Shown here one piece after another: positions 16,507 to 25,142 of a stretch of DNA of 64,000 nucleotides. The stretch is taken from contig NZ_JAIVFQ010000023.1 in assembly GCF_020829495.1 (NCBI RefSeq), forward strand, positions 1 through 64,000. Direction: 5' to 3'. Both the position numbers and the translations under genes were made by a program. The stretch's first letter is position 1, and every line of letters begins with the position of its first letter. The DNA comes from Nostoc favosum CHAB5714. GTDB lineage: Bacteria; Cyanobacteriota; Cyanobacteriia; Cyanobacteriales; Nostocaceae. The notes beneath the pieces were generated by a model. The model was not told the origin of the DNA and did not search any database. It was given only the letters and a program-made list of their open reading frames with translations.

Positions 16507-16710
16507 ATGTCTGATAATTTACCTTTTCAAAATCCTGACCAACTATATCAATGGCATCAGGGTATAAAAGATGCCAACCGTAATAATATTTTTTGTCATT
16601 GTCGTGCTTGCGATTATGAGTGGATGGATTCAGCATTTGATGTTACTTGTATTCAATGCAGTAGCAAAGATGTAGAAAGTATTTCATCTTGGCAGTTTCC
16701 CGATGACTAA
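16507..16710 (+). CDS. small zinc-ribbon-like protein
   Basis: Protein of 67 residues from ATG at 16507 (an upstream GTG-type start at 16495 gives 71). Two CxxC pairs (FCHCRACDYEW and VTCIQCSSKD) suggest a zinc ribbon. It lies 20 bases after GIY-YIG copy A and is absent from the equivalent place in copies B and C. Function unknown, probably a metal-binding regulatory or RNA/DNA-binding protein. Confidence 0.55.
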   Translation: MSDNLPFQNPDQLYQWHQGIKDANRNNIFCHCRACDYEWMDSAFDVTCIQCSSKDVESISSWQFPDD

Positions 16711-16747
16711 ATCGAAATACTTATTGAATAGTGCGACGGCGAAGCGA

Positions 16748-17048
16748 GTAAAGCGAGTGTGATTGTTGTTTTGGAAATATAAGCAACGCCTGACTGCACT
16801 ATCCCCTTCAACAGCAGAATAATTAGTTGATTATTATTGGTATTAATAGTTATTATTCGGGTTTACCGAACCTCAAAATTCGAGTAAACCGTAATCTTTT
16901 TTACTGCTTAATTTTGTACGGTAATCATCAATTACTTGGTGATAGCCGAATTTACACTAGTTTTAACCATACTTATTATAAATACATAAGCACACAACCA
17001 AGTGCAAAAACCAATTAAACAAGAACTGAATTTTTCTGAGAAAGAGTT
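16748..17048 (+). repeat. duplicated segment, copy A (hsp20 upstream region)
   Basis: From about AACGCCTGACTGCACTATCC to the hsp20 start this is closely similar to 26060-26316 (copy C), and its first part to 21890-21927 (copy B). In copy A it leads straight into hsp20, so the conserved block is the hsp20 upstream region. Confidence 0.75.
17024..17048 (+). promoter_or_regulatory. candidate RNA thermometer in front of hsp20
   Basis: AACTGAATTTTTCTGAGAAA then GAGTT directly precedes ATG 17049. TTTTTC can pair with GAAAGA around a UGA loop and AAC with GTT, leaving an asymmetric UGAA bulge. The AGAAAGAG ribosome-binding region is thus buried. Short hairpins with an asymmetric internal loop of this kind are known as heat sensors of cyanobacterial hsp17/hspA messages. 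Confidence 0.55.
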
Positions 17049-17501
17049 ATGACAGTAGTTCGTTACAACCCCTGGCAATAATTGAACGCTTTAGAACGTC
17101 ACATCAACGGCTTATTTGGAGATACCAGAGTACTATCTGCACGGCTTGAAAAAGGCTTTATCAGAGTTCCGACTGCTGAGTTGCAAGACACTGATGATGC
17201 GATTCATCTCAAACTAGAACTGCTAGGACTTGAAACTAAAGACTTAGATATTCAAGTCACCCAAGATGCTGTTCACATCAGTGGTGAGCGCAAGTCCCAA
17301 ACTCAAACCGAAAACAATGGCACTACAAAAAGTGAATTCTACTACGGTAAGTTCAAACGTGTAATTCCTCTATCTGCTCGGATTCAAAATACCAATGTCA
17401 CCGCAGATTATAAAGACGGTATCTTGAATCTGACACTGCCAAAAACTGAGCAAGAAAAGAACAAAGTTGTCAAGCTTAATTTAGAACAACCTGCTGCATA
17501 G
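17049..17501 (+). pseudogene. hspA: small heat shock protein Hsp20 with stop at codon 11
   Basis: From ATG 17049 the frame reads MTVVRYNPWQ, TAA (17079-17081), then LNALERHINGLFGDTRVLSA onward to 17501. The start matches the usual cyanobacterial MALVRYNPWQEMN beginning, so a GAA codon has become TAA. The remaining 139 residues contain a complete alpha-crystallin domain (DDAIHLKLELLGLETKDLDI, DAVHISGERKSQ, YKDGILNLTLPK). TTG at 17082 could serve as an emergency start, leaving a nearly whole chaperone. Hsp20 proteins hold unfolded proteins during heat stress. Confidence 0.75.
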
Positions 17502-17920
17502 TCTGAAACTTCATTTACCTCCAATGATTGATTGAGATAGCTTTCTATGGGCATGGCCGAATGGCATGGTGATGCCTAAATCCCTGGTATTCCTAGATGA
17601 AAGAATGTGGGGTTGCAGGTATTGGGGAATTAAGAAGATGTTGAACTCCTTGATGCACTCGCATTCAATTGTCTGAAACACACTCAGCCTACACCATGCC
17701 CTGACAAGGTTTCACATGAATCTTCGTGCCATTCGGTTCAGGTACTTCGATTCTCAAGGGGTTAGAAAACAAACCAGAAGTTGCTAAACAGTATTGGCAG
17801 GAATTATTTGAGAAAATTCTGGACTGTACGCCAGTTTATGCCCATATTTAGCTTTGACAAGTATTCCTTAAGGTTGCTTGTGTTAACTTATTGCCATCTT
17901 TTCTGCGTTCGCTGATGGTT
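17502..17920. other. spacer with gene remnants
   Basis: No intact gene. At 17747-17851 a plus-strand frame reads SILKGLENKPEVAKQYWQEL through KILDCTPVYAHI and stops. It looks like the C-terminal remnant of an unidentified protein. Confidence 0.4.
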
Positions 17921-18556
17921 TTAGGAAACTTTTTCGAGCTTATTATCAGTTAATTTAGATAGCTTTTTACGTTTCAATACTAAATGTGTGCTAAAAGTGC
18001 CGAGAGCAAGTAAACTCACAATAGATGTGGGTTCAGGGACACTGATTATAGTTGCAGAAAACCTAATGGGTAATTCACTATCTTCTGTTCCCAAATTTTC
18101 AAAACCTGGTGTCAACGGTGGTGCAGAAAAAACCTCTAAATAACCCGGTGTCGGCAAGAAAGTAGCAAAAAAAGGACTCACAAAGTTTCCTGCTGATGTG
18201 GAATAACCAAAACCATCACCCGTTAACTGTTGACTATTAAGACTAATTAAATTATCAACATTAAAAGGTTCGTTTCCTGGGATTGGAGTCCCTGCGGGTT
18301 GTAAACCAGTAATTGTTTCACCATTACGTATCCCAGTAATTCCAGAAATTAAGTAATAACCTAATTCGTTAGGGGTGTCATTAGTAGTGAAAGTTCCGTT
18401 CGCTTCTATACCAGTACCAGAATAATTCCAGTTCCAATCTAAAGCAGAGGCGGTTTGCATTGTTCCAAAAACTAAGCCAAACGTGGTAGTGAGGGCTGTA
18501 GCAGATAGTAGAGCTAGATTTTTCATAGAGGTCGTTAGTGCGATTGCTTTCAACAT
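17921..18556 (-). CDS. PEP-CTERM exported protein
   Basis: Protein of 211 residues. The signal peptide is most likely from the internal Met of MKNLALLSATALTTTFGLVF with cleavage near ASALDW. The C-terminus (VPEPTSIVSLLALGTFSTHL followed by KRKK) is a PEP-CTERM sorting signal: PEP motif, membrane segment and basic tail. Such proteins are processed by exosortase and placed at the cell surface or in the exopolysaccharide. The body (about residues 40-175) is of the common cyanobacterial NWNYSGTGIEANGTFTT type. Single gene without operon partners. Confidence 0.85.
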   Translation of the reverse strand: MLKAIALTTSMKNLALLSATALTTTFGLVFGTMQTASALDWNWNYSGTGIEANGTFTTNDTPNELGYYLISGITGIRNGETITGLQPAGTPIPGNEPFNVDNLISLNSQQLTGDGFGYSTSAGNFVSPFFATFLPTPGYLEVFSAPPLTPGFENLGTEDSELPIRFSATIISVPEPTSIVSLLALGTFSTHLVLKRKKLSKLTDNKLEKVS

Positions 18557-18691
18557 ACCAAGGGTGATCCCGGTTCTTGTAGAGAGTTCCCATGTATTAT
18601 ACGGAAACTGATGAGGTTGGTATTATTTAAGCAAAGAGAATTCAAGAAGCTTTGTGCCTAGTTCAATATGGGTTTTCGGTATTCTGCACCG

Positions 18692-18904
18692 CTAAGGGCT
18701 AATTGCATCCAGTAAAAACAAACCCACATCTTTATGCAATGGTTCATTATGCTGTGGACAAGCCGTTGAATGTAAGCATCTTGGACAACCAGTTTCACAA
18801 TCACATTCGGCTGCTAAAGCATAAGATACAGCAGCAAATTTTGTGAAGTCGGAGAAAATAGCTTCTGCTGCCCCATTCCCTCCTTCACAACTGTCAAAAA
18901 GACT
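18692..18904 (-). pseudogene. C-terminal relic of a DUF1998 protein (copy 1)
   Basis: Reads LFDSCEGGNGAAEAIFSDFT, then CDCETGCPRCLHSTACPQHN and EPLHKDVGLFLLDAISP, then stops. The GGNG...CxC...GCPxC pattern is the C-terminal zinc region of DUF1998, a domain attached to DEAD-box helicases and to DISARM DrmB. It joins out of frame to the gene at 18894-19241. A second copy is at 20416-20670. Confidence 0.75.
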
Positions 18905-19241
18905 GAAATACTACCTGGGGGATTTGTTGAATCTGCTCCGCAGTTGTTGTGATTGCGGCGTTGTTCTCTTCAAGGAATGTTGTGGAAGAAACTAAGTTGG
19001 CGTTACTTGTTTTAATTGATCCCAAAGCGATCGCTTCTTCCCAATCCCCAAATTGAGTTGGCTTAACCTCTTCAACGAACTTAACAATCAACCGTTTTCC
19101 TAATACTGCCATTACCTCGCCAACTCCATATTCCGGCGAGTAAACGTATTTACCTGCACTTAGCCATTCCGGGGGTTCTGGAACAGTTTGGTTGGCGGCA
19201 CGGATAATTGCGGCGTAATCGGTTGGTTTGTTATCAGTCAC
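18894..19241 (-). CDS. hypothetical protein, probably an N-terminal gene fragment
   Basis: Protein of 115 residues. Residues about 25-60 (LSAGKYVYSPEYGVGEVMAV then LGKRLIVKFVEEVKPTQFG) resemble a small Tudor/SH3-like barrel found at helicase and transcription-coupling proteins. The C-terminus ends abruptly at the border to the DUF1998 relic, which continues in another frame. It may be the start of the same broken gene or a fused piece. Function unknown. Confidence 0.45.
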   Translation of the reverse strand: MTDNKPTDYAAIIRAANQTVPEPPEWLSAGKYVYSPEYGVGEVMAVLGKRLIVKFVEEVKPTQFGDWEEAIALGSIKTSNANLVSSTTFLEENNAAITTTAEQIQQIPQVVFQSF

Positions 19242-19247
19242 AAATTT

Positions 19248-19388
19248 ATGTTTCTGCTAGCAGTAAATTATTTGTTACTGACTGCCAGTATAGGACTTAA
19301 CGGCAAGCAGCAAATGCCCACCCGTCCAGATGGTAGCTTCCAGAGTATGCAGGATAACCAGAATTTTGAACAGCATCAGAAGCAATAA
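19248..19388 (+). CDS. possible small protein
   Basis: Frame of 46 residues with a hydrophobic start (MFLLAVNYLLLTASIGL) and a polar Gln-rich tail (SFQSMQDNQNFEQHQKQ). No ribosome site of note. It could be a real small exported protein or chance. Confidence 0.25.
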   Translation: MFLLAVNYLLLTASIGLNGKQQMPTRPDGSFQSMQDNQNFEQHQKQ

Positions 19389-19560
19389 ATCAGGATTTAT
19401 TATCTCTTATGTCAGGATTTGTTAATTTATTCAAGGTGATTGAGCTATTTACCCCCAATTTTGTAAATATAGATACAGAAATTATTTATTTTACTCTTTC
19501 TGGTCTAGTTGAAGAGAGTAATGCTTGCAAGTTTTAATAGATTACAGACACAGAAAGCCT

Positions 19561-19806
19561 ATGTCCCATCAAACAGTTTCGGTTAATTCGACCGCCCCGA
19601 CTCTGGCAAACCAGATCACTTCAGGTTGGAACCCCGTCTGCCACATCACGTACAACCGAGATACCTAGGTAAAGTTGCTCCAACCACCCAGTGACTATGC
19701 TTTTGAGGAAGCCAAGTTGCTCTGCCAGGAATCCCCAGTGACCTGGGTTGCCTGGGTGCCAGGTTACGGTGAAGTGGTACTTGATCGGAGTGATTTCTAT
19801 TGCTAA
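19561..19806 (+). pseudogene. small gene with in-frame amber codon
   Basis: ATG at 19561 opens MSHQTVSVNSTAPTLANQIT to HITYNRDT, then TAG (19666-19668). The same frame continues VKLLQPPSDYAFEEAKLLCQ to GEVVLDRSDFYC and stops at 19804. Both parts have coding character and together give about 80 residues. Family unknown. A similar small gene follows at 20113. Confidence 0.5.
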
Positions 19807-19883
19807 TTAAAAGCACGGTTGATATACCCACCAGCTATTTCGCTAATGTTTTATTTGCCAGGTTAACAATGCAAGGTCAAAAC

Positions 19884-20054
19884 AATTCAAAATTCAAAAT
19901 TATCAATTCAAAATTGCAATTCTTTTGGGGCTTGAACCCACCACTGATTGAAGACCACTGAACTTCGTTCAGTGGGGGCTTGTACCCAGAATTGATCAAT
20001 TCAAAATAAATCTTCTTCTTAATGCGTACATTTTGAATTTTGAATTTTGAATTC
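19884..20054. repeat. repeat element with AATTCAAAATT ends and inner hairpin
   Basis: CAATTCAAAATTCAAAATT at the left and AATTTTGAATTTTGAATTC at the right are inverted. Inside, CCACTGAAC (19955-19963) pairs with GTTCAGTGG (19967-19975). This is the style of the non-coding intergenic repeats of Nostocales and may be a MITE. Confidence 0.55.
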
Positions 20055-20112
20055 AAAAAATGGTCAAGGTCTGGCTGGTATGGGTAAGTAAGTAATTCAG
20101 GTATTAAACAGG

Positions 20113-20358
20113 TTGAGTGTGATGAACGTCGATTCGGCTATTGATTGGGATGAAATATTTGAGTATCTGCCGGGGACAGTGGTAGAACTCAAAAATAATC
20201 CTGGGGTTTTGCATCAGATTGATTACTATGAAACCACGATGGTTCCTCCAATCTGGTTGGTGAACGATCCGCGTCCGCGTTACCCTCACGAGTTGCAAAT
20301 TGTCTCTCGTCGTGACATCCAGGTTTGTGACATAGGGTCGCAGGTTGTTGCATTCTGA
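20113..20358 (+). CDS. hypothetical small protein
   Basis: Protein of 81 residues (an internal Met four codons in is an alternative start). Beta-rich middle: EYLPGTVVELKNNPGVLHQI and PPIWLVNDPRPRYPHELQIV. Acidic at the start. No domain is recognised. It stands between the repeat element and the second DUF1998 relic and is probably cargo of the rearranged region. Confidence 0.5.
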   Translation: MSVMNVDSAIDWDEIFEYLPGTVVELKNNPGVLHQIDYYETTMVPPIWLVNDPRPRYPHELQIVSRRDIQVCDIGSQVVAF

Positions 20359-20415
20359 GCAAGTGCTGCCTCTGGTATTTAGCATGAATTAACCACCAAA
20401 AATTGAACTTGAATT

Positions 20416-20670
20416 TTAAGAATTGAGTGTAGCTTGGCTAATAACCTCTAACAAGAACAAACCTACATCCTTGAGCAGTGGTTCATTTTGCCCAGGACAA
20501 GCAGTTGAATGTAAGCATCTTGGACAACCCATGTCACAACCACATTCACTAGCTAAAGCATAAGCTGCGGCTGCAAACTTGGGAAAATCTGTGAAAATGG
20601 CTTCTACTGCACCATTACCCCCATTACAAGTATCGAAGAAGTAACCGATATTCCTAGTTTCCTTCTGCAC
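20416..20670 (-). pseudogene. C-terminal relic of a DUF1998 protein (copy 2)
   Basis: Frame of 84 codons reading GYFFDTCNGGNGAVEAIFTD, ECGCDMGCPRCLHSTACPGQ and NEPLLKDVGLFLLEVI. It is the same zinc-bearing C-terminus as at 18692-18904, about 75 percent alike by eye, and again lacks the rest of the protein. Divergently downstream lies GIY-YIG copy B, suggesting that helicase and nuclease were once neighbours. Confidence 0.75.
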
Positions 20671-20722
20671 AATTATTTCATCTACATCGAAGCTTGAAGA
20701 TAAAACTACTAATGGTACAGCC

Positions 20723-21571
20723 TTGATTCACACGTTGACTCGGCGGCTTCTCTTGTGCTGTATGTGGATGAGACGTACCGCTCTAACAAGCACTGGAAGG
20801 GTAATCTCTGCTGGGGCTATGCAAATGCTAATAGCGCTAAGAAAAAGGCATCAAGGAAAAATATTTTATTTTTTAAACATACTAATTGCTGCAACACCAG
20901 ACGCACCAGCATCAAGACATTTTTGATAATTTTTTTCGTTAATTCCCCCAAGAGCAAAAACTTTCATTTGTGTTGATTTGCAAGCTTTAGTGAGCATATC
21001 TAGACCAATACCTTTTGCTTCTGGATGAGTTGGGGTCGCAAAAATAGGTGAAAAAAATACATAGTCTAATCCTTCATCCTCTGCCTCTTTTATAGATTTT
21101 AATGAGTGACATGATTTTCCAAACAGTATACTATTGCTTTTTGCCTCTGGCATTTTAATTTGGTCTTTTTCTCTAAAATGAAAAGCACTAACTAAAGAAG
21201 ATTTATAATTTAGAGAAAATGGTAAAATAATTGGCAATTCTTTGTAGGATAGATTCTCAATAATTATATCTATAATTTCTCTATTTGCCTCATATAATCT
21301 TATATAACACGAATCTGCACCGTTGCTGATAGCTCTATTTACCCATTTAGTAACTTGAGCAGAAATTTTTGATTTGTCAGAACAAATTATTTCGGAATTC
21401 TCTCCTGACAACATATCAAATATGGCGATTTTTTTAAAAGGTTTTATTGTTTCTTTCATAGAACCCTTCTTTGATTTTTACAGTAATGGTTGTAGCAGGA
21501 GTCTGATTTTGAAGTGGCGCAGTCCATTTAACAAGGAGAACTGGGAGCGCTGGGGGCAACCGTTTAGTTAG
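20723..21571 (+). pseudogene. GIY-YIG nuclease gene (copy B), split by an insert
   Basis: The left piece (20723-20850) reads HVDSAASLVLYVDETYRSNK then HWKG, matching the GIY-YIG core of the complete copy, with YVGE changed to YVDE. The right piece (21499-21571) reads LILKWRSPFNKENWERWGQP, the exact C-terminus. The DNA between them holds the ThiE/TenI-like gene on the other strand. Confidence 0.8.
20866..21459 (-). CDS. ThiE/TenI-like TIM-barrel protein
   Basis: Protein of 197 residues. The C-terminal part has the thiamine-phosphate synthase/TenI pattern: DYVFFSPIFATPTHPEAKGI, KVFALGGINEKNYQKCLDAG and ASGVAAISMF. The N-terminal phosphate/pyrimidine-binding motifs of true ThiE are weak, so a TenI-like thiazole tautomerase or another function is possible. 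The gene is visibly more AT-rich than its surroundings and occupies the gap inside GIY-YIG copy B, in reverse orientation. This points to horizontal acquisition. No transposase accompanies it. Confidence 0.75.
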   Translation of the reverse strand: MKETIKPFKKIAIFDMLSGENSEIICSDKSKISAQVTKWVNRAISNGADSCYIRLYEANREIIDIIIENLSYKELPIILPFSLNYKSSLVSAFHFREKDQIKMPEAKSNSILFGKSCHSLKSIKEAEDEGLDYVFFSPIFATPTHPEAKGIGLDMLTKACKSTQMKVFALGGINEKNYQKCLDAGASGVAAISMFKK

Positions 21572-21927
21572 AAAAAGTAAAGTTTAGTATCAAAGTAAAT
21601 CCGCTCTTTTAATAGAGTGATAACTTATTAATTGAGGCCCTATAGCTTCATAGACAGATTTGACAGCCTGTTTGTTCAATTTAGTAAGAGGTAAAGACGC
21701 TGTTGTATTGCAATCTGTCCCATCAAGTAACAACAACACCCAACTCGAACGCTGATATTTCCTCCTAGTGGTAAACAGAGGGCGCTGTAACTGATTGCTC
21801 AGTAGGCCTTAATCAGTACAACCCTGAACGGATGATGGATGTGAGGAAATAACTAAGTGAGTAGAGCTTGGGTGTTGTTATTTTGGGAATATATATAAGC
21901 AACGCCTAACTGCACTATCCCCACTTG
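21572..21927 (+). repeat. duplicated segment, copy B
   Basis: The non-coding DNA after the GIY-YIG stop, from AAAAAGTAAAGTTTAGTATC to GCACTATCCCC, is nearly identical to 25755-26089 of copy C. It ends where copies A and C go on into the hsp20 upstream region, so hsp20 is missing here. Confidence 0.85.
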
Positions 21928-22038
21928 TCAGTGATGACTAAAACTCAGCCATTGCAAAGATTTACATCTAAGCGTACATTCCTTGACTTTTAAATGTTTA
22001 CCGTAATAATCTGTAAAAAAGTGTGAAAAATCTGCGTT

Positions 22039-22770
22039 TCATGTCATAGCGAAAGCTAGAATTTGCTTTGCTGCTCGTTGTCCACTGCGAATTGCTCCCT
22101 CCATATAGCCACAATATTCAACGGGAGCGGTATGTTCTCCTGCAAAAATGACTCCTCCGGCAGAGTAGGGTAAATCAGAGCGCCAGCTTTTCAAGTCTCT
22201 AGGAACGAAATAGCAGTAAGATCCCTGTGACCAAGGATCAGCACTCCAGTCATGAGTTGCAGTTGCGAACGCTTTGGGAGCATTTGGCTTAAGCGTGGAT
22301 ACTGTTTGTTGTGCTAACTCAACGGAGTGTCCAACAACATTTCGGCTAGGTGTCCCACTGCTTGTACAAGCAAGAATTCCCGCTTCACCTGTCTGAGTTA
22401 GGGTAGATTCCCAGACCGTTTGATAAGGTGTTTCTGCCACGACTAACCCCCAACTGGATTGCTGCCAGAAACGGTTGGAGTACTGAAGTAAAGTCTTAAC
22501 CGATATCCCATAGGGCAAGTGAGCGATCGCCTCTCGTTGTGCCTCTATAAGCGGAACTTCAATAGACAAATGGCGCAAAACACTCCAGGGAATTGTGACA
22601 ACAATCCAGTCGGCAAATACTTCAACCTGTCCCTGAACCGTTTTTAAACTCACGGCAACAGTTTGTTCTTGCTGCCCAATCCGCACAACTGGGGTATTAA
22701 GATGGATGCAATCGCCCAAAAAGTGAGCAAATGACATTGCAAGTTGACTACTGCCACCTCGAATTCGCAA
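22039..22770 (-). pseudogene. flavin amine oxidase, C-terminal half only
   Basis: About 243 codons starting in the middle of a monoamine-oxidase-type protein (RIRGGSSQLAMSFAHFLGDC) and including the substrate/FAD region GVIFAGEHTAPVEYCGYMEG with AIRSGQRAAKQIL. Full proteins of this family have about 450 residues. The N-terminal FAD-binding half is missing, and the break is 3 bases from the GGGG end of the miniature Tn3-type element. The apparent start TTG is not a natural one. Confidence 0.85.
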
Positions 22771-22773
22771 ATT

Positions 22774-23006
22774 GGGGTAAATATAGCGTAGCTGACACCA
22801 GGGGCAAGATGAGCTGAAAGTATTACTGTATAAGCTTTATAACTGTCGCTTTTTGATAAATCATCTAAGCCTTGTTTGCTTCTTGTTAGAGAAGGCTGTA
22901 ACGAAAGAACAAGGGTTTCAGTCCTGTAACTTGCATACTACAAACCTCGGTTCTAGGTAAAATTGTACTACTTTGCCCCTAGTGTCAGCTACGCTATATT
23001 TACCCC
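22774..23006. mobile_element. Tn3-derived miniature inverted-repeat element
   Basis: Length 233 bp. The left end (GGGGTAAATATAGCGTAGCT, 22774 on) and right end (complement ending at 23006) are inverted and match at about 34 of 36 positions. They share the core CTGACACCAGGGGCAA with the ends of the Tn3-family transposon at 33915-38747. There is no coding content. The flanks (AAATT and TGTTA) show no 5-bp duplication. Both neighbouring genes are cut at the element. Confidence 0.8.
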
Positions 23007-23298
23007 TGTTAAACTTGCTGATCACACAGGTGACAATTTCTTAGAGGAAAAATTCAGATATAGAAAACCTGGGACTGGGATGATTTATCAGGCTGTATTT
23101 GATTTTGGAATTGATTTAACTAAGTCATGGATGATAGGAGATAGAGACGAGGATTATAAGGCAGCGATCGCAGCCGGGGTCAACTTTATGTGGGCTGATA
23201 TTTGGCACATGAGATTTACTCCGGGTATGTATGAAATTAAATCTGCTACGCCACAGCAAGTAAAATTTTTAGATAGAAAAAATTTAAATTTAAATTAA
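23007..23298 (+). pseudogene. HAD-superfamily phosphatase, C-terminal part
   Basis: Reads KFRYRKPGTGMIYQAVFDFG, SWMIGDRDEDYKAAIAAGVN and FMWADIW. The KP and GDRxED motifs are the last motifs of the HisB/GmhB-type HAD phosphatases. The catalytic DxD start is missing because the gene begins at the outer end of the miniature element. The open frame extends back into the inverted repeat (to 22963). Confidence 0.8.
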
Positions 23299-23320
23299 TA
23301 TTCTCTATTAAACAATAATA

Positions 23321-23410
23321 ATGCTATTAACAAAACCTGAAATACAACAAGTTTTAGAGCAAGTTAAAGCTGCTTTTCCCAACTTGACTGATTGGGAATA
23401 CAACAATTAA
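23321..23410 (+). pseudogene. short gene start, remnant
   Basis: ATG opens MLLTKPEIQQVLEQVKAAFP and NLTDWEYNN, then stops. It looks like the N-terminal remnant of a small protein following the HAD relic, possibly its old operon partner. Confidence 0.35.
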
Positions 23411-23535
23411 CATGAAAATCCGATTTTTAAACTCGCAATATGTCGCCGCTTACCGCGAACTGCGTTTACAAGCGTTGAGGGGGTTCAGCCTTAATTCTTG
23501 CTCAAAAATGTTTAAGTCCCGTTAGAAAAAGGTTT
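23411..23535. other. spacer
   Basis: Short non-coding stretch between the remnant and the SNase-like gene. Nothing is recognised apart from short repeat pieces. Confidence 0.3.
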
Positions 23536-24384
23536 TTATGCAAAGACAGAGGACGTAGTGATACTAGCAGCCAGACGCTCTAAGCGGACATCCGACTCAA
23601 ACACCATCTCTTCAGGTTTATACAGCATTTTTATCTTGTTCCCATCCACTTTTAGCGTAGTAGAAAACTTAATCGAACGTTGATCAGGAATGGTAAAAAG
23701 CCGATCTTTTCCTCTGGATAACTCTCGAATAAACTCCTTAATTCCTTTATCGCGGTTAGATGGACGTTGATAAAACGATTGCAACCGCCGCCAAAGTTTA
23801 GGAAAGATAGGTGGTAAGGCTGAGAGGTCAGGAGGAATATCTACTTCAAATCCATCCATTGAGCGGTCAGCAGACCAAATTTCTCGATTTTCTGCTCGTG
23901 CCTCCTCAGTTGCAGCCACCATCTCATCCCGCAACTCTTTATAAAGGGTTTCATAAAACATCGGGTAGACATGTCCCTCCTGGAGCAACCTGTAGTTGAC
24001 GCTTTGACGCAGCATGTCTGCTTGAAGTTCATCTCCTCTTCCGGTGTTGTCCCAATCTGGTGGCTCGCCAGTAAAGACAAAGCAAACAGGACGTCCATTG
24101 CCGTCAGCATTGTTAGATAGGATATATCCGGGTAACCTGGATTGATTGCCACCGAGTAATTGGATATTCCGTTTGGTTGCATTTGAGGAAAAGGGTTGAA
24201 TTGCCGCTTTCTCAAGAGCATCTATACCTTCGTAGCGAAGCTGAACTTGTCCACCATTTTTGAATTCAATTCGCCCCTCTAACTTATCAAACAATGTATC
24301 ATCCTCTGCCTGAAACCGAACTGAATCTCCATCGGGAACCCCACTGGTTGGTTCAAAAGTCCCTCGAATCAGCACAAACGGCAT
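23536..24384 (-). CDS. SNase-fold (thermonuclease-like) protein
   Basis: Protein of 282 residues. Residues about 15-175 follow the staphylococcal nuclease pattern: VPDGDSVRF, VQLRYEGIDALEKAAIQPFS, NVE-like NNADGNGRPVCFVF, RLLQEGHVYPMFYETLYKEL and EARAENREIW. The usual catalytic Arg of the GIDAPE/R region is not obvious, so nuclease activity is uncertain. The C-terminal 100 residues are of unknown type. There is no signal peptide, unlike secreted nucleases. It is a lone gene in the rearranged region. Confidence 0.7.
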   Translation of the reverse strand: MPFVLIRGTFEPTSGVPDGDSVRFQAEDDTLFDKLEGRIEFKNGGQVQLRYEGIDALEKAAIQPFSSNATKRNIQLLGGNQSRLPGYILSNNADGNGRPVCFVFTGEPPDWDNTGRGDELQADMLRQSVNYRLLQEGHVYPMFYETLYKELRDEMVAATEEARAENREIWSADRSMDGFEVDIPPDLSALPPIFPKLWRRLQSFYQRPSNRDKGIKEFIRELSRGKDRLFTIPDQRSIKFSTTLKVDGNKIKMLYKPEEMVFESDVRLERLAASITTSSVFA

Positions 24385-24856
24385 AATTTTGTCCTTAGTA
24401 TTGAAAAGTTTAATAGATTAATCCAAGATACAATCAGGACGCATGTAATTTAATGCTACATTGGCTGCAAATACATTAATTTTACATAAATTTTTGGCTA
24501 ATTTCACTTCAGAGCAGCTAATTCTCAAACTTTTGTAGCGTTACTCAGATGTTCCCAAAATCAATTCATGACGTCACGATAAAAGGTTTTTTGCTCAAAC
24601 TCAGAGCTTTTATCTTTGCCTTCACCTTAGAATAGGCATTCTTGTAACTAGCAACTTGAGTAAGTAGAAAAACTCGCGTTTTTAGAATCTGAGCTTGACG
24701 TTAAGCAAGTGCGGATTGAATATCAAAGACCATAATTCTTTGACAGCCTTCTGATGATCGCGTTGCGAAAGCTTATGTGGACTGAATAATAAGGTATTCA
24801 ATCCACCATTGTTGAGTTGAGTTACTCAGTTAAACCTTGACTCGTCGGAGTCAGTT
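24385..24856. other. spacer without recognised content
   Basis: About 470 bases. No reading frame, repeat pair or RNA signature stands out. Confidence 0.3.
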
Positions 24857-25057
24857 TTACTCCTGATCCTGATCAATTTTTTCGATATCATCAGGTGTAC
24901 CAGTGGCAGAAATTTTTGATGTACCAGATTTACCTGCACCTGAATTGCCGCCAGAAGCGCTATTCCCCCCTGAGTGTTTAGAATCAGTGTTGCCTTGTTC
25001 ATCTTGAAGCTGTTCAAGGCGGTTTTTTTCTTGAGCTTTATCTTTTTGGTCAGCCAT
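24857..25057 (-). CDS. small disordered hydrophilic protein
   Basis: Protein of 66 residues, no hydrophobic core: DKAQEKNRLEQLQDEQGNTD then Gly/Ser/Asn-rich repeats (SGGNSASGGNSGAGKSG) and an acidic tail (DDIEKIDQDQE). It resembles the small glycine-rich stress proteins of cyanobacteria, but the family cannot be named. It lies divergently 85 bases from the GIY-YIG gene. Confidence 0.5.
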   Translation of the reverse strand: MADQKDKAQEKNRLEQLQDEQGNTDSKHSGGNSASGGNSGAGKSGTSKISATGTPDDIEKIDQDQE

Positions 25058-25142
25058 ATTTTAAAAACATTTTTAGCGTAGCGATCGCTATATACTCTAC
25101 CACTTTCGTTATTCTGGCGACACCAAAAGCAAATGCTCTTAA

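Noticed and set aside
22039-22770. Amine oxidase as a functional gene
   Set aside because: The FAD-binding N-terminal half is missing and the start codon is a chance TTG at the element border.
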